Positions 35,940-46,400 of a stretch of 48,342 nucleotides of DNA are shown piece by piece (position 1 is the stretch's first letter; every line of letters begins with the position of its first letter). The translations under genes were made by a program, and so were the position numbers. The DNA is from Desulfocapsa sp. GTDB taxonomy: Bacteria; Desulfobacterota; Desulfobulbia; Desulfobulbales; Desulfocapsaceae. The stretch is taken from contig JAQYVF010000030.1 of the NCBI GenBank assembly GCA_030145625.1, positions 1 to 48,342 on the forward strand, read 5' to 3'. The notes under the pieces are model-generated. The model saw only the letters and a program-made list of their open reading frames with translations, had not been told where the DNA came from and made no database searches.

Positions 35940-37394
35940 TTAGCCCTGTGGATTAATGGTCATGGATTTTTTCACCATATCGATAATGGGAACTGCAGGA
36001 ACCTCCTTGATACCATAGATTGCGTCAAGGTGGATGTCATCTGGTACGTGACTGAGAAGCTTTTCTGCAACTTTTTGAGTGGCCTGACGGAAACGGAGTT
36101 TGACTGTGAGGGTTAGAGGACCGTGATCGGAAGCATTGATCCCATAATAGACTTCCCGGTATCCTTTTGGGGGAATGGTGTCATGTCTGGAGAAAGAGAC
36201 GATTTCCCAGGGATCGAGCGCAAAGTGCAGGTTCTCTCCCATGCCGTCTGAGTTAAAGAGGCGGGTGTTCTCAGGCAGTTTTCCCTTGTCATCCAGGTGA
36301 CCGCTGCTCATGACTACCTTGCCGCTGGCATCCACGGCTGTGACTTCCAGCCACATTTGCCTGATATTAGTAAGTGATGTGGGAAGGTTGTGACCTGCTC
36401 GTTTATTGTTGACCCGGATCTTGATCTCTTGCAGTTTACCTTGTTCGTAGATAGGAGTGACGTCAAGTTCGGCAGCAGCCTGCAGGCGTCCGACTGCCAT
36501 GTCAAACTTTTGCTGTAAATTGACGGCAAGCTCTTCATCGCCACTTTTTTTGGCTGCCAGTCCGGCTAGGTGGTAGACGAGGAAGTTGGCACCATTGAAG
36601 TAGTGCCGATATTCTTCTCGTGTGGGGCGCTGCAGCTTGTCGGCAGAGCGCTTGAAGGTCTCCATTTCGACCATATGACAGTCCTGACAAGCAATGCCTT
36701 TAACTGCGTAGCTGCTGTTTTTCCATTCGCTGTAAGTTGCTTCCAGGGGAGTATGGGTCTCGTAGTGGGTGACCTGGTGACAGGAGGCACAGAGTTCAGC
36801 CTGCAGGTGCAGGGGAGATTCCACACATTCATGGAATCCTTCACCACACCCTTCTTCCGGGGGGAAGGGGCCGTATTTTGTCAGGATCGTCTCTCCATCA
36901 ACCTCTTTGCCGGGAGAAAGTATGAAGGATCCATTCTCCGGTTGATGGGTGGGGGTCTGCCAGTGGGTGTGGCCCTTAATTGAGTGGCAGACATCGCAGG
37001 AGACACCGGCCATGGCCATGGGGCTGAGATCTTTCAACCCAGCCCCTTTGATTTCTCCAGTCACCACAGCGGCAGCAGTGTGGCAGCCTTCACATTGTTT
37101 GGCGATATCATGGCCCACTGCTGCAATGGCCAGATTCAGTTCTCCCTGGTAAATGGGGTCCTGAAAGGCCAGGGCGTGCATGGAACCACGCCATTCCTCA
37201 TACTTGTCGGGATGACATTCTGCACAAGTGGAGGGTTCGGTAAATTCTGCCGAGCTTTTTTCCCACTGTATTAGAGAAGGGGCGTAAGGATATTGTTCTT
37301 TGTCAACCTGCCCTGCTGATGCCGTGCATAGCATTGAGAAGGATGCAAAAAGCATACTACTGCCAACGATGAGTCTTCTAGTCGTTTTGCTCAT
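35940..37394 (-). CDS. Five-heme c-type cytochrome
   Basis: The 484-residue protein has a signal peptide (RLIVGSSMLFASFSMLCTASA) and five CxxCH heme sites in the first 240 residues: CAECH, CEGCH, CDVCH, CASCH and CQDCH. It resembles the cytochrome c554/multiheme group. The C-terminal half (from about residue 290) has no heme sites and looks like a beta-rich domain. It should be a periplasmic electron carrier or reductase. AAAGGAG precedes the ATG. It is monocistronic; no quinol oxidase or membrane anchor is adjacent. Confidence 0.9.
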   Translation of the reverse strand: MSKTTRRLIVGSSMLFASFSMLCTASAGQVDKEQYPYAPSLIQWEKSSAEFTEPSTCAECHPDKYEEWRGSMHALAFQDPIYQGELNLAIAAVGHDIAKQCEGCHTAAAVVTGEIKGAGLKDLSPMAMAGVSCDVCHSIKGHTHWQTPTHQPENGSFILSPGKEVDGETILTKYGPFPPEEGCGEGFHECVESPLHLQAELCASCHQVTHYETHTPLEATYSEWKNSSYAVKGIACQDCHMVEMETFKRSADKLQRPTREEYRHYFNGANFLVYHLAGLAAKKSGDEELAVNLQQKFDMAVGRLQAAAELDVTPIYEQGKLQEIKIRVNNKRAGHNLPTSLTNIRQMWLEVTAVDASGKVVMSSGHLDDKGKLPENTRLFNSDGMGENLHFALDPWEIVSFSRHDTIPPKGYREVYYGINASDHGPLTLTVKLRFRQATQKVAEKLLSHVPDDIHLDAIYGIKEVPAVPIIDMVKKSMTINPQG

Positions 37395-37683
37395 GTTTTT
37401 CTCCTTTGGAAAGGGTGGACTGGTTACCTGCAGTCAGGATCTGTTGCCCCCAGACAGTGGGAAAAGGTAAGGTTCTCTTTTTCTTGAAAGTAAATTTGTC
37501 TATTTGCAGTTTCCTGTCAAGAAGATAGGAGACATATGCAAAAAAAACATATAAAACTCAGAGGACCTTTGCTTTCTGTAGCCTTGAAGATCTGGCTACC
37601 AATTTCAGCAGAGATGTGCTACAGTGCTTCCCTCGTAATGAATTTCCTATGCTTAAAAATCATGAAAAATAGAGGATGTAGAG

Positions 37684-38112
37684 ATGACACAGGCAAAAAC
37701 AGGTGACAAGGTTCAGGTACATTACAAAGGAACGCTGGTGGATGGATCGATCTTTGATTCTTCTGAAGGCAAACCGCCACTGGATGTGACTCTGGGTTCA
37801 GGTCAAGTGATTCCCGGTTTTGACGAGGCCCTTGTCGGTATGACGGTGGGTGAGAAGAAGACAGTGACCATCCCTTCGGACAAGGCCTATGGTCCTCATA
37901 ATGCGGAGATGGTGATGCAGTTGCCGGCGAATCAGGTTCCCGCTGATTTGAAGCCGGAAATCGGACAGAAGCTTCAGGTCGGTGGCACTGACGGCGAGGT
38001 GATGGCTGTGGAAGTGGTTGATTTTAATGACGAGTTTATCGTTTTGGATGCCAATGCCCCCCTTGCCGGTAAAGATTTGACTTTTGATTTAGAGATGGTA
38101 GCTATAGTCTGA
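37684..38112 (+). CDS. SlyD/FkpB-like FKBP peptidyl-prolyl isomerase
   Basis: The 142-residue protein has the FKBP part (KVQVHYKGTLVDGSIFDSSE, VIPGFDEALVGMTVGEKK) with an inserted flap domain (AYGPHNAEMVMQLPANQVP onward) and the return strand DLTFDLEMVAIV. This is the SlyD/FkpB layout. It lacks the metal-binding His/Cys tail of SlyD. It should isomerise prolyl bonds and act as a chaperone in the cytoplasm. AGAGGATG before the ATG is an adequate ribosome-binding site. Confidence 0.92.
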   Translation: MTQAKTGDKVQVHYKGTLVDGSIFDSSEGKPPLDVTLGSGQVIPGFDEALVGMTVGEKKTVTIPSDKAYGPHNAEMVMQLPANQVPADLKPEIGQKLQVGGTDGEVMAVEVVDFNDEFIVLDANAPLAGKDLTFDLEMVAIV

Positions 38113-38118
38113 TAGCTT

Positions 38119-39387
38119 TTATTGTTGTCCTTGCCCCTCTACAGAGGGGGCAAGGGCGGCAGAGCGTCCAGCCAGCCAGCCGGTTGAAAAGGCTGCCTGG
38201 AGGTTGTAACCCCCGGTATTGCCGTTAAGGTCCAGAATTTCTCCGGCCAGATACAGGCCTGTGAGAATTTTCGATTCCATGGTTCTGGGATCTATCTCTT
38301 GAAGATGTACTCCTCCGGCAGTAATGATAGCTTCTGTAAAGGGACGATGGCTGCTGACCTCCATGCGCAGGTCTTTGAGCCAGTGCAGCAGTCTTTTTCT
38401 TTCTTTTTTTGAGATTTGACCAACCAGTTGTTCTGCCGGGATGTCGGTCTGCTCCAGGCAGAGGGGGACAAGCTGGGCCGGTAGCAGGCCGCGCAGGACC
38501 TGGTCAAAGGATTCCTTGTGGCGTTTTTCAAAGTCCCGAATCAAGCGTGCGTCCATCTTTTGCAGGTCCAGCGCTGGTTTGAGGTCCACTGACAGAACCA
38601 CTTTTTTTCCCTCCCGCAACCCATCCACCACTGCCCCGCTCAGTGTCAGAATAACCGGTCCGCTTACTCCGGTTTTAATAAAATGCATCTCGCCAAAGAG
38701 TTGTTGGCACCGTTTTCCATTAATAACGAGACGCACTTCCACGTTTTTCAGTTCCAGTCCGACAAGTTCAGGGTGAATCCCACCCGTAACTTCCAGAGGC
38801 ACCAGGGCCGGGCGGATGGGGATGGTGCTGTGTCCGGCCGACTCTGCCAGTCTGTATCCGTCACCAGTGGAGCCGGTGGCAGGATAGGAGGCACCGCCTG
38901 TGGACAAGATAACTGCATCACAGCGAATCTCTTTTTTGTTCGTGATCACACCCTGTAATTTGTTGCCATTCATGAGGAGACCCTGCACAGGACTGTTGTC
39001 GCGGATTTCCACCTTCAGCTTGGCTAGCCAGCGAAGAAAGGCCTTGAGGATGTCCGGGGCCTTACCACTTGCAGGAAAGTACCTGCCGCCCCGTTCGAGC
39101 ACGATTTCCAGTCCGTTTTCTTGGAAAAAATCGATGAGTTCAGAAGAGAAGAAGCGGGAAAAAGCCTGGCGTAAAAAACGGCCGTTTTTTCCAAAGTGAT
39201 TGATGAAATCACCTGGTGCAGCACTGTTTGTAATATTGCAGCGCCCTTTGCCGCTGATGCATATTTTACGCCCCGGCCGCTTCATTTTTTCCAGAAGAAT
39301 AACACGGGCACCACATTGAGCGGCTTGACCTGCAGCCATGAGGCCAGCTGCTCCTCCGCCAATGACCACCACTGTTTTCTGTTTCAT
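38119..39387 (-). CDS. BaiN/YhiN-like FAD flavoprotein
   Basis: The 422-residue protein begins with the dinucleotide-binding motif VVVIGGGAAGLMAAGQAA and contains the family block GRKICISGKGRCNITN. Later blocks are AVILSTGGASYPATGSTGDG and LYLAGEILDLNGNTGGYNLQ. This is the HI0933/YhiN group. Members reduce unsaturated substrates with flavin and NAD(P)H in some species, but most are uncharacterised. AAGGAAAG precedes the ATG. It converges with the FKBP gene, six bases between stops. Confidence 0.92.
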   Translation of the reverse strand: MKQKTVVVIGGGAAGLMAAGQAAQCGARVILLEKMKRPGRKICISGKGRCNITNSAAPGDFINHFGKNGRFLRQAFSRFFSSELIDFFQENGLEIVLERGGRYFPASGKAPDILKAFLRWLAKLKVEIRDNSPVQGLLMNGNKLQGVITNKKEIRCDAVILSTGGASYPATGSTGDGYRLAESAGHSTIPIRPALVPLEVTGGIHPELVGLELKNVEVRLVINGKRCQQLFGEMHFIKTGVSGPVILTLSGAVVDGLREGKKVVLSVDLKPALDLQKMDARLIRDFEKRHKESFDQVLRGLLPAQLVPLCLEQTDIPAEQLVGQISKKERKRLLHWLKDLRMEVSSHRPFTEAIITAGGVHLQEIDPRTMESKILTGLYLAGEILDLNGNTGGYNLQAAFSTGWLAGRSAALAPSVEGQGQQ

Positions 39388-40052
39388 GATTTTCTTTCCT
39401 TAGAGCTATATAAAGCGGATCCTGCTGAAGAATGGGGTGGGTCAGTGGAAGTCGCTGATCCATCAATCTCTGTTCATTGATGGTGATTGTAGCAAACTCT
39501 CTCTTATCTTACCCGTAGAAAGAGTTGCATGTCGTCTCCTTCAGTTGTTTCAGGACTATTTATGGAGACAAGTTTAGTGGGAATCATTGTTTCTTTGGGC
39601 CGGGTATTCTCACTATTTTATCTTTATTGTCAGCCCACAGTTACTGAGGAGATGTCTGTCATTCATGTCAGGTCACCTTCGATTATCTCGAGTTTTTAAT
39701 GGGTTGTTGGCAATATTTCGGTTTGTAAGCTTGTTGGACCTAAAAAATCGAATGATGAGGCTGCTGTTTTTTGGGTTTTGAGAAAAGTATTGACTCTCAA
39801 TCTCGCATATTGTAGTCCAAATTTATATTTGGATAAAAATAATGGGGAATATGATGGGACAAAACCAAAATCAACGGGCCATAAAAATGAGAGCCTGCTT
39901 CTGCACCAAACCGATAGTTAAGCCAATGACTGGCATTTTCTATCGTCCCTGGAAATCCTATGGGTCCTTGTCATGTTAACGAGGGAAAAGCGAATCCCCG
40001 TCATCCTAAAATCTTATAAGACTGCAACGCATCTGTATTGTCCGGAGGGTTC
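39388..40052. other. Intergenic upstream of the porin operon
   Basis: This 665-base AT-rich stretch carries no convincing gene. A 45-codon open frame at 39842-39979 (begins MGNMMGQNQNQRAIKMRACF) has no ribosome-binding site. The promoter of the porin operon should be here; TTGACT at about 39791 is a possible -35, but a good -10 at 17 bases is not seen. The gene start at 40053 is supported by GGAGGG at 40043-40048. Confidence 0.45.
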
Positions 40053-41267
40053 ATGAATCGATCCTTGGGTGCATTCTGTACCTTCCTGTTCGGGCTCATT
40101 TCTCTGCAAATGGTTTCTCCCTGCCAAGCCTATAATGTAAGTGAGAATCTAAGTATCAACGGCTTCTTGTCTTTTGGATACATCAAAAGCCGCAACAATA
40201 ATTTCCTGGGAGAGTCTTTGGATGGTTCTTTTCAGCTGAACGAATTCGCTCTGACGACCAACTATATTGCAAATGATAATCTGCGTTTTGGCTTTCAGCT
40301 TCTTTCCCGGGATGTGGGAGAAGAAGGAAATAATGATATTCTGATTGACTGGGCGGTGGCCGATTATCGCTGGCAGGACTGGCTTGGAATGCGTCTTGGC
40401 AAGGTGAAGCTCCCCATTGGACTCTACAATCAGGGCCGAGATATTGATTTTTTGAGGCCCATGGCTTTTTTGCCGCAAAGCATCTATGACGAAAATAAGC
40501 GAACTCTTGTCGTTGCCGCTCTTGGCGGCTCCATTTATGGGAATATATCATTCGGAGACAGTGGCGATCTTGACTATCAGGCCTACTATGGAAAGGTAGA
40601 TTTTCGTGAAGATTCAGGGCAGGCACGTGGGATGGAAAAACTGCTGGGCAAAACCGCCATGCAGAAAGGTCTGGGGGAGGTGTATGGCTTTGAAGCTGAC
40701 AACAGGTATGTGTATGGAGGTTCATTGGTGTATGCTCCTCCCCTTGACGGTCTGCGTCTAGGAGCATCCTATTTTACCGGTCAGACAGATTTTGATTTTA
40801 AAATTGGTGCGAAAGACGGGTATGCCAGGGGGACTAATAAAGATTTTGTTGTTCTCTCCATGGAATACTTTCTCCCCGACTGGAAATTGGCAGCAGAGTA
40901 CACTGAGTTTACAGGTGACCGTGAGGTTTTGGGAATAGATATTCCGGACGGCCGTTCCCAAGGGGGCTATGTCCAGCTTTGTTGTCATATCTTTGAACCA
41001 ATTGTGTTGTCTGTACTTTATGATGTTTTTTATGCTGACAAAGATGATCACAATGGCAGTAACTTTGTTGCGAAGGGACAACCCGATTTCCTCGGCTGGC
41101 GAAAGGATGTCGGCCTTGGTTTACGTTGGAATATCAGCGATCAGTGGATTATTAAGGCAGAACATCACTGGTTAAATGGGGCAGCTCTTCAATTACCGAT
41201 ATTTAATCCAGAAGGTGTTGAAGAGGACTGGAGCTATTTTGTTCTGAAAACCTCATTTAATTTTTAG
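40053..41267 (+). CDS. Outer-membrane porin-like protein
   Basis: The 404-residue protein has a signal peptide (SLGAFCTFLFGLISLQMVSP) and an alternating hydrophobic/charged beta-strand pattern throughout. It ends in the aromatic C-terminal residue typical of barrel proteins (VLKTSFNF). It looks like a large trimeric-type porin. The GGAGGG-preceded ATG at 40053 is preferred over the in-frame TTG at 40038. Ten bases separate it from a periplasmic binding-protein-like gene, so substrate delivery is plausible. Substrate is unknown; phosphate-like anions are one guess from the neighbour. Confidence 0.83.
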   Translation: MNRSLGAFCTFLFGLISLQMVSPCQAYNVSENLSINGFLSFGYIKSRNNNFLGESLDGSFQLNEFALTTNYIANDNLRFGFQLLSRDVGEEGNNDILIDWAVADYRWQDWLGMRLGKVKLPIGLYNQGRDIDFLRPMAFLPQSIYDENKRTLVVAALGGSIYGNISFGDSGDLDYQAYYGKVDFREDSGQARGMEKLLGKTAMQKGLGEVYGFEADNRYVYGGSLVYAPPLDGLRLGASYFTGQTDFDFKIGAKDGYARGTNKDFVVLSMEYFLPDWKLAAEYTEFTGDREVLGIDIPDGRSQGGYVQLCCHIFEPIVLSVLYDVFYADKDDHNGSNFVAKGQPDFLGWRKDVGLGLRWNISDQWIIKAEHHWLNGAALQLPIFNPEGVEEDWSYFVLKTSFNF

Positions 41268-41277
41268 GGGTGGGGGA

Positions 41278-41706
41278 ATGAAACTGCTAAAAAGTTTTAT
41301 TGTTCTCTGCTTCCTGCTCATACTTTTTCCTGGAAGGATGGAAGCTGCTGATTTTGTATTAGTGGTGAATAAGAAAAATCCGATTGAGTCCATGAACAGA
41401 TCTGATGTCAAAAAGATCTTTTTAGGGAAGAAATCATTCTGGCCTGATGGAAAGGGGATCGATGTATTTTTGCAGGCCGAAGGTGATATCCATCGCAGCT
41501 TTGTTTATGACATTTTAAACAAATCCCCACGTCAGCTCACATTATACTGGAAGCAAGTACTTTTTTCCGGAATAGGGGTGCCGCCTAAAAAACTTCCGGA
41601 TAACAGATCGGTCAAAGAAGCTGTTGCTTCGAACCCACAGGCCATTGGCTATGTAGATATCCTTCAGCTTGATGAGTCGGTCAAGCAAGTTTATTTAAAC
41701 TTTTAA
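41278..41706 (+). CDS. Small periplasmic PstS-like binding protein
   Basis: The 142-residue protein has a signal peptide (KLLKSFIVLCFLLILFPG) and resembles the short phosphate-ABC-substrate-binding-like family: VNKKNPIESMNRSDVKKIFLGKK, then FVYDILNKSPRQLTLYWKQV, and NPQAIGYVDI near the end. It is about half the length of a true PstS, so it probably represents a single-lobe version. No ABC permease or ATPase is present. GGGGTGGGGG precedes the ATG. It sits between the porin and a HAMP-PAS-GGDEF sensor, so it may present a ligand to the sensor rather than to a transporter. Confidence 0.82.
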   Translation: MKLLKSFIVLCFLLILFPGRMEAADFVLVVNKKNPIESMNRSDVKKIFLGKKSFWPDGKGIDVFLQAEGDIHRSFVYDILNKSPRQLTLYWKQVLFSGIGVPPKKLPDNRSVKEAVASNPQAIGYVDILQLDESVKQVYLNF

Positions 41707-41719
41707 AAGTGAGAATTTT

Positions 41720-43426
41720 GTGCGGTTAATCAACACAATACGCAAGAAAATATGGTTCTGCGTTAATGTGGCCTTTGTTGGCTTCATTGTGGCAACAGGT
41801 TTTACGTTGCATTCGAATCATCAGCAGCAGATCCACCTTACTCATATCCGTGATTTTGATTTTCACTTGGCGATGCGCAGTAACGAGCTGTTGAATCTGT
41901 TCGTCATACAGAAAAATTATTATAAAGAAAGTTTTTTGTTCGGCTCTTCTGATTCGGCAATTAGAGGAAATGCGCTCTGTGAAAAAATAACGACTGAAAT
42001 TGAATCAATTACAAAAATAAAACGGAGTCTTCGTCTCCTTCCTGTCGACAGGGCCGAGAGTCTCAGGGAGCTGCAAAAGAAGTATACTGACTATGTGGAA
42101 CAGGCAACAGAGTTGTATCCTCTGCTTGCCCAGGGCAATGATGCTGAAGATCATATTGAAGCACTTCAGCTGCTGGCTGCAGCCCAGAATGAAATCCAGA
42201 GTAATCTTGAATATTTTGCCAAATTCTATCGCCGACATTTCAGTAATAACGTTACTATTTTGATGGACATGAGCAAGAGGAGCAGCAGGTTTCTTGCACT
42301 GTTTTTTGTGCTGTTGCTTGTCACCATGTCCTTGGTAGTGAACTGGGCTGCAAAACGGACTTTGATTACTCCGCTGGCCCATATCAAGGAGGCGGTGCGT
42401 GGGTTTGGACGTGGGCAGCGTAGTTTTCCAGCACTTGAGGTTATGAATGACAAAGATGACATTGGTGAACTGGGAGTGGCTATCATAACCATGACAAAAG
42501 ACCTGGTAAACACCACTGTCTCTAAGGCTTATGTGGATAGTATTCTGCAAAATATGAATGACAGCCTTATTGTCACCTCCAATGATTTCCTCATTTGCAG
42601 TGTCAACCAGGCTACTCTGGATTTACTCGGATATAAAGAGAATGAACTCATTGGGTTGCATATCAATAAGGTTCTCAGTGAGTTTGTTTGTGGGAAGGCA
42701 GAGAGTGCCGTCGACGATATTGATGGAGAGCTGTCTTTTCAATTGTGTAGTAATGCAGGAAACATCTTTCTTACCAGGAGTGGAGATGAAATCCCAATGT
42801 TGCTCTCTGTCTCTCGGCTTAAGGACGGAGACAATGCTGCCCAGGGACTTGTTTATGTTGCCAAGGATATAACTGAACGAAAAAAAGCTGAACAGAAGCT
42901 GGAACAGATGGCTCTCTACGATTTTCTAACCGGTCTGCCCAATCGTATGACTTTTAATGATCGGCTGGAACAGACATTGAAACAAGCGCTTCGTGAAGGA
43001 CAACAGGCAGGTTTGATGTTTCTTGATCTTGATCGCTTCAAAGAAGTTAATGACACCATGGGGCATGATTCTGGTGACGCACTGTTACAAAACGTGGCCA
43101 AATGGCTCAGTAGCTGCGTGCGGGAAAGTGATACTGTGGCGCGACTCGGTGGGGACGAGTTTGCTGTAATACTTGATAAGCTACACGAGCCCCAGGATGC
43201 CGTCATTACTGCTGAACGTATTCTTGACGCATTTGTCGACCCAGTACTCTATGAGGGCAAAGAAATCTTTGCCACTCCCAGCATAGGCATAGCTCTTTAT
43301 CCTTCAGATGCCGGGAGCAGTGTAGATCTTCTTAAAAATGCCGACACGGCCATGTACCAGAGCAAGCAAAATGGTGGCAACAATTACTGTTTTTTTTCCG
43401 GAAGAAATAAGCAGCTCTTACAATAA
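41720..43426 (+). CDS. HAMP-PAS-GGDEF diguanylate cyclase
   Basis: The 568-residue protein starts at GTG 41720 with AAGTGAG upstream. It has a first membrane helix (WFCVNVAFVGFIVATGF), a roughly 160-residue periplasmic helical region, a second helix (FLALFFVLLLVTMSLVV), then HAMP, PAS (LQNMNDSLIVTSNDFLICSV onward) and a C-terminal GGDEF domain. The active site is RLGGDEF and the I-site RESD lies five residues before. It should produce c-di-GMP under control of a periplasmic signal. It is the third gene of the operon with the porin and the binding protein, and no EAL domain is present. Confidence 0.92.
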   Translation: MRLINTIRKKIWFCVNVAFVGFIVATGFTLHSNHQQQIHLTHIRDFDFHLAMRSNELLNLFVIQKNYYKESFLFGSSDSAIRGNALCEKITTEIESITKIKRSLRLLPVDRAESLRELQKKYTDYVEQATELYPLLAQGNDAEDHIEALQLLAAAQNEIQSNLEYFAKFYRRHFSNNVTILMDMSKRSSRFLALFFVLLLVTMSLVVNWAAKRTLITPLAHIKEAVRGFGRGQRSFPALEVMNDKDDIGELGVAIITMTKDLVNTTVSKAYVDSILQNMNDSLIVTSNDFLICSVNQATLDLLGYKENELIGLHINKVLSEFVCGKAESAVDDIDGELSFQLCSNAGNIFLTRSGDEIPMLLSVSRLKDGDNAAQGLVYVAKDITERKKAEQKLEQMALYDFLTGLPNRMTFNDRLEQTLKQALREGQQAGLMFLDLDRFKEVNDTMGHDSGDALLQNVAKWLSSCVRESDTVARLGGDEFAVILDKLHEPQDAVITAERILDAFVDPVLYEGKEIFATPSIGIALYPSDAGSSVDLLKNADTAMYQSKQNGGNNYCFFSGRNKQLLQ

Positions 43427-43439
43427 GCAGAAGTTGTTG

Positions 43440-46400
43440 TCAAAAAGTTACTTTTTCAGCGTCACCAGTTAGACCGGCAAACTCGCTGTGCCAGTTCGCC
43501 CCACCAATGGTTTCAGCAAGGAGTACTGCCATGTGTTGCGGTTGTATGTTGAGGTCCCTGTTGCGGCCAAGACCTGAGAGGCAGGAGGGGCAGTTTGTGG
43601 CCAGGATTACCTCATTGTTATCCGGTTGGGCTTTTTTTATGGATTCTCGTTTTCGTTCACACATGGCATTGGAGATATCTGGTCTGGAGATGGCCAGCGT
43701 CCCTGCCTCGGAACAGCAATTGGGCACGTTTTTCACATCCTCATAGAATCGTCCCAGCAGGTTTGCCCCTTCACCGTCAAAAGAATCGTGGCAGGGAGTA
43801 TGATAGAGCACTGTCTCAGCTCTTTTGCTACTGTTGTACTGCCACCCGGTATGTTCCAGGACAAACTGGGCGACATCATCGATCTCGCAATCAAAAATTT
43901 CACCACATCCCATTTCCTGCAGCGCTTCTCTGCAGGTGCCGCAACTGATCAGAAATGCATCGAATACCAGATGGCCGAGCATGTCCCGAATCTGAGTGAG
44001 AATGATTGTATCCCGCAGTGAGATCTCCCCGGCCATTTTCTTCTTGGCATTGACCTTGGCTGGAAAACCGCAACAGAGAAAAGGTGGCGGCAGGATGACT
44101 CGAACGTTGTTTTTCAGCAGGAGGTAGATTGCCGCCATGGAGATGTCTGCATAGAGTCGTTCCGAACCGCAGCCCGGAAAGTAGAAGACGGTTTTATTTA
44201 CCTCTCCTTCGGGCAGGATTAGTAAGGCTTCATTTTCCGAACAAGGGGGAAGCAGGGAAAAAAGTGTTGTCTCGGATGCCGGCATCATTGGTGATTTCAG
44301 CATATTTAAGGGACGCCACTCGTTTTCCGTGATGACAGGGGGACTCTTTTTAAAGGCCATGCTGCCAAGGCGCTGCAGCGAACTACCCCATTCCATCACG
44401 CCTTTTCGAAACACCTTGTTAAAGGTTTGATTTCGGTTTTGCAGATACATGAGCGAGAGTTTTGTTGCAGGGGCAGTATGTTTGTAACCAAGGTCGCTCA
44501 GGATTTCCCGTTCCAGGATGGACACCTCTGCTGTGTCGATGTCCACAGGGCAGGGGGCGAGACATTTTCCACACATGGTGCAGTGGTCGGCGATTTCCTC
44601 AAGATTCTTGAGTTGATTGAATCGTGGCAGATGCGAGCGTTGCATGTCATAGAGCAAGGCTTCGATTAACGAGCCGATGACCATGTTTTTGTTTCTGGGA
44701 TGAAAGAAAATATTACTCCCGGGAAAGTAGACACAGCAGTCCGGCATGCATTTTCCACAACGGACACAGCGGGAAATTTTTGACGACAGCTCGGCCAGAG
44801 AACCATACTGTAATATCTTGGCTTCCAGTTCGAGGAGGTTAAACGATGGAGTGAAAACTTTTTCAATAATCAAAGGATCGCTGAGCATCCCGGGGTTCAT
44901 GAGCTTGTCGGGATCTACCTTTTGCCTGTAAGTTTTCAGTTCCTCAAATCGTTTTTCTTCCAGAAATTTCATTTTGGTGATACCGATACCATGCTCCCCG
45001 CTGACGACGCCACCAAGTTCCACCGCCTTGGTCATCACGTCTTCGGCGGTCTTGTCAGCCCGTTTCATCATCTCCCGGTCGTTGGAAAATACGGGAATGT
45101 TCACATGGTTATTGCCGTCCCCTGCGTGCATATGGGTGGCAATGATAATCCGTTTCGAGCGGACATCCGTATAGATCTTTTCTATGATGGTACTGACTTT
45201 ATGATACCCGCTGAAGAGTTCCAGTAGATCCGTCATTAATTTCTTGATATGGATTTCATGGCGAACCGACTCTGTGCTACGTAGTCCGAGCTTTTCCAGG
45301 GTCTCCCTGCAGAGTTCATTGGCTTTTGGCATTTTTGCCTCCAGCCAGTCCGGATCCGAAATGGGTTCCGCTGTTTCCAGGTAGGTCATGACCGCATGGA
45401 TGCACTGTTCTTTGTTATAGAGATCTTCTTCAATATTGTATTCATCAACGAAGCGGGAAAATTCGGCAAGGGCCGGCAGAGGGAGAACAATGTCCTCATT
45501 GAGTTTGAATGCATTGGTGCGGGCTGATATCGCTCCCAGGCGTTTTCGATCTCTCCAGAAACGGGCTGCTTCATCGGCATCTTGAGCTGTGAAGAGTTCG
45601 GTGTTTATATAGGGAGTCAGGAGTGTTTCCAGTCTTTGTTTTCCTCGAAGTACCTGTTCCGAGGTGTGTCCCACCATGTCGATGAGGAGAACCGCCTTGG
45701 GATGTTCGCTTCGTGCCGCCTTGAATTTGTACTTGATTGCCCGGATGTATTCTTCGTCAAAATGTTCAAGGGCCATCAGGGCTTCCTCCCCCTGATTGAC
45801 AAACTCTTTAGAGATCTCAACGATTACCTTGCTGGCTTCGTCCATATCGTCACCGTAGAACTCAAGACAAAAGGTGATCTTTTTCTCGAAGGCTTGATAG
45901 AGGACGAATTCTCCGGATGTGATGACGCCGTCGGTACCCTCTTTCTGAAACCCGGGAAGCCCCTTTAATGCCTTATTTGTGATATCTTTCCACAGCCCTT
46001 TCTTGCGGAGATCAGTCCCTGTAAGTTTGATATTATTCAGGACATTCTTTCTGGAATCGATGACCTGAAAATGGAGCAAATCGTCGGGGAGAATCTTGCG
46101 CATGGGGTGGTTGATCCGCTGCACGGTCAGTAGATCCTGGCCTGGCATGGCGATGGAATAGGAGAGGATGTTGTCTATGGCTGTGCCCCAGAGAACAGCT
46201 GTCTTTCCTCCGGCGTTTTCAGCGATATTGCCGCCAATGGTGGAAGCCCAGGCGCTGGTCGGATCGGTGGCAAAGACAAGGCCGTCATGGGTAGCATGTC
46301 CCATGGCATCTGATGTGACAACGCCTGCTTCGACTTTTAAGGTCGGTACTTGGGGCCCTGCTCCAAGATGGGGGAAGTCTTTGTAGGTTATAGGGTGAAT

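Noticed and set aside
38129-38155. Terminator between the FKBP and flavoprotein genes
   Set aside because: The hairpin is strong but lies in the flavoprotein coding sequence and has no T-run in either direction.
39587-39781. 64-residue open frame
   Set aside because: AT-rich composition, no ribosome-binding site and hydrophobic translation of T-rich DNA; probably chance.
39842-39979. 45-codon open frame before the porin
   Set aside because: No ribosome-binding site and no recognised similarity; reported only as part of the intergenic description.
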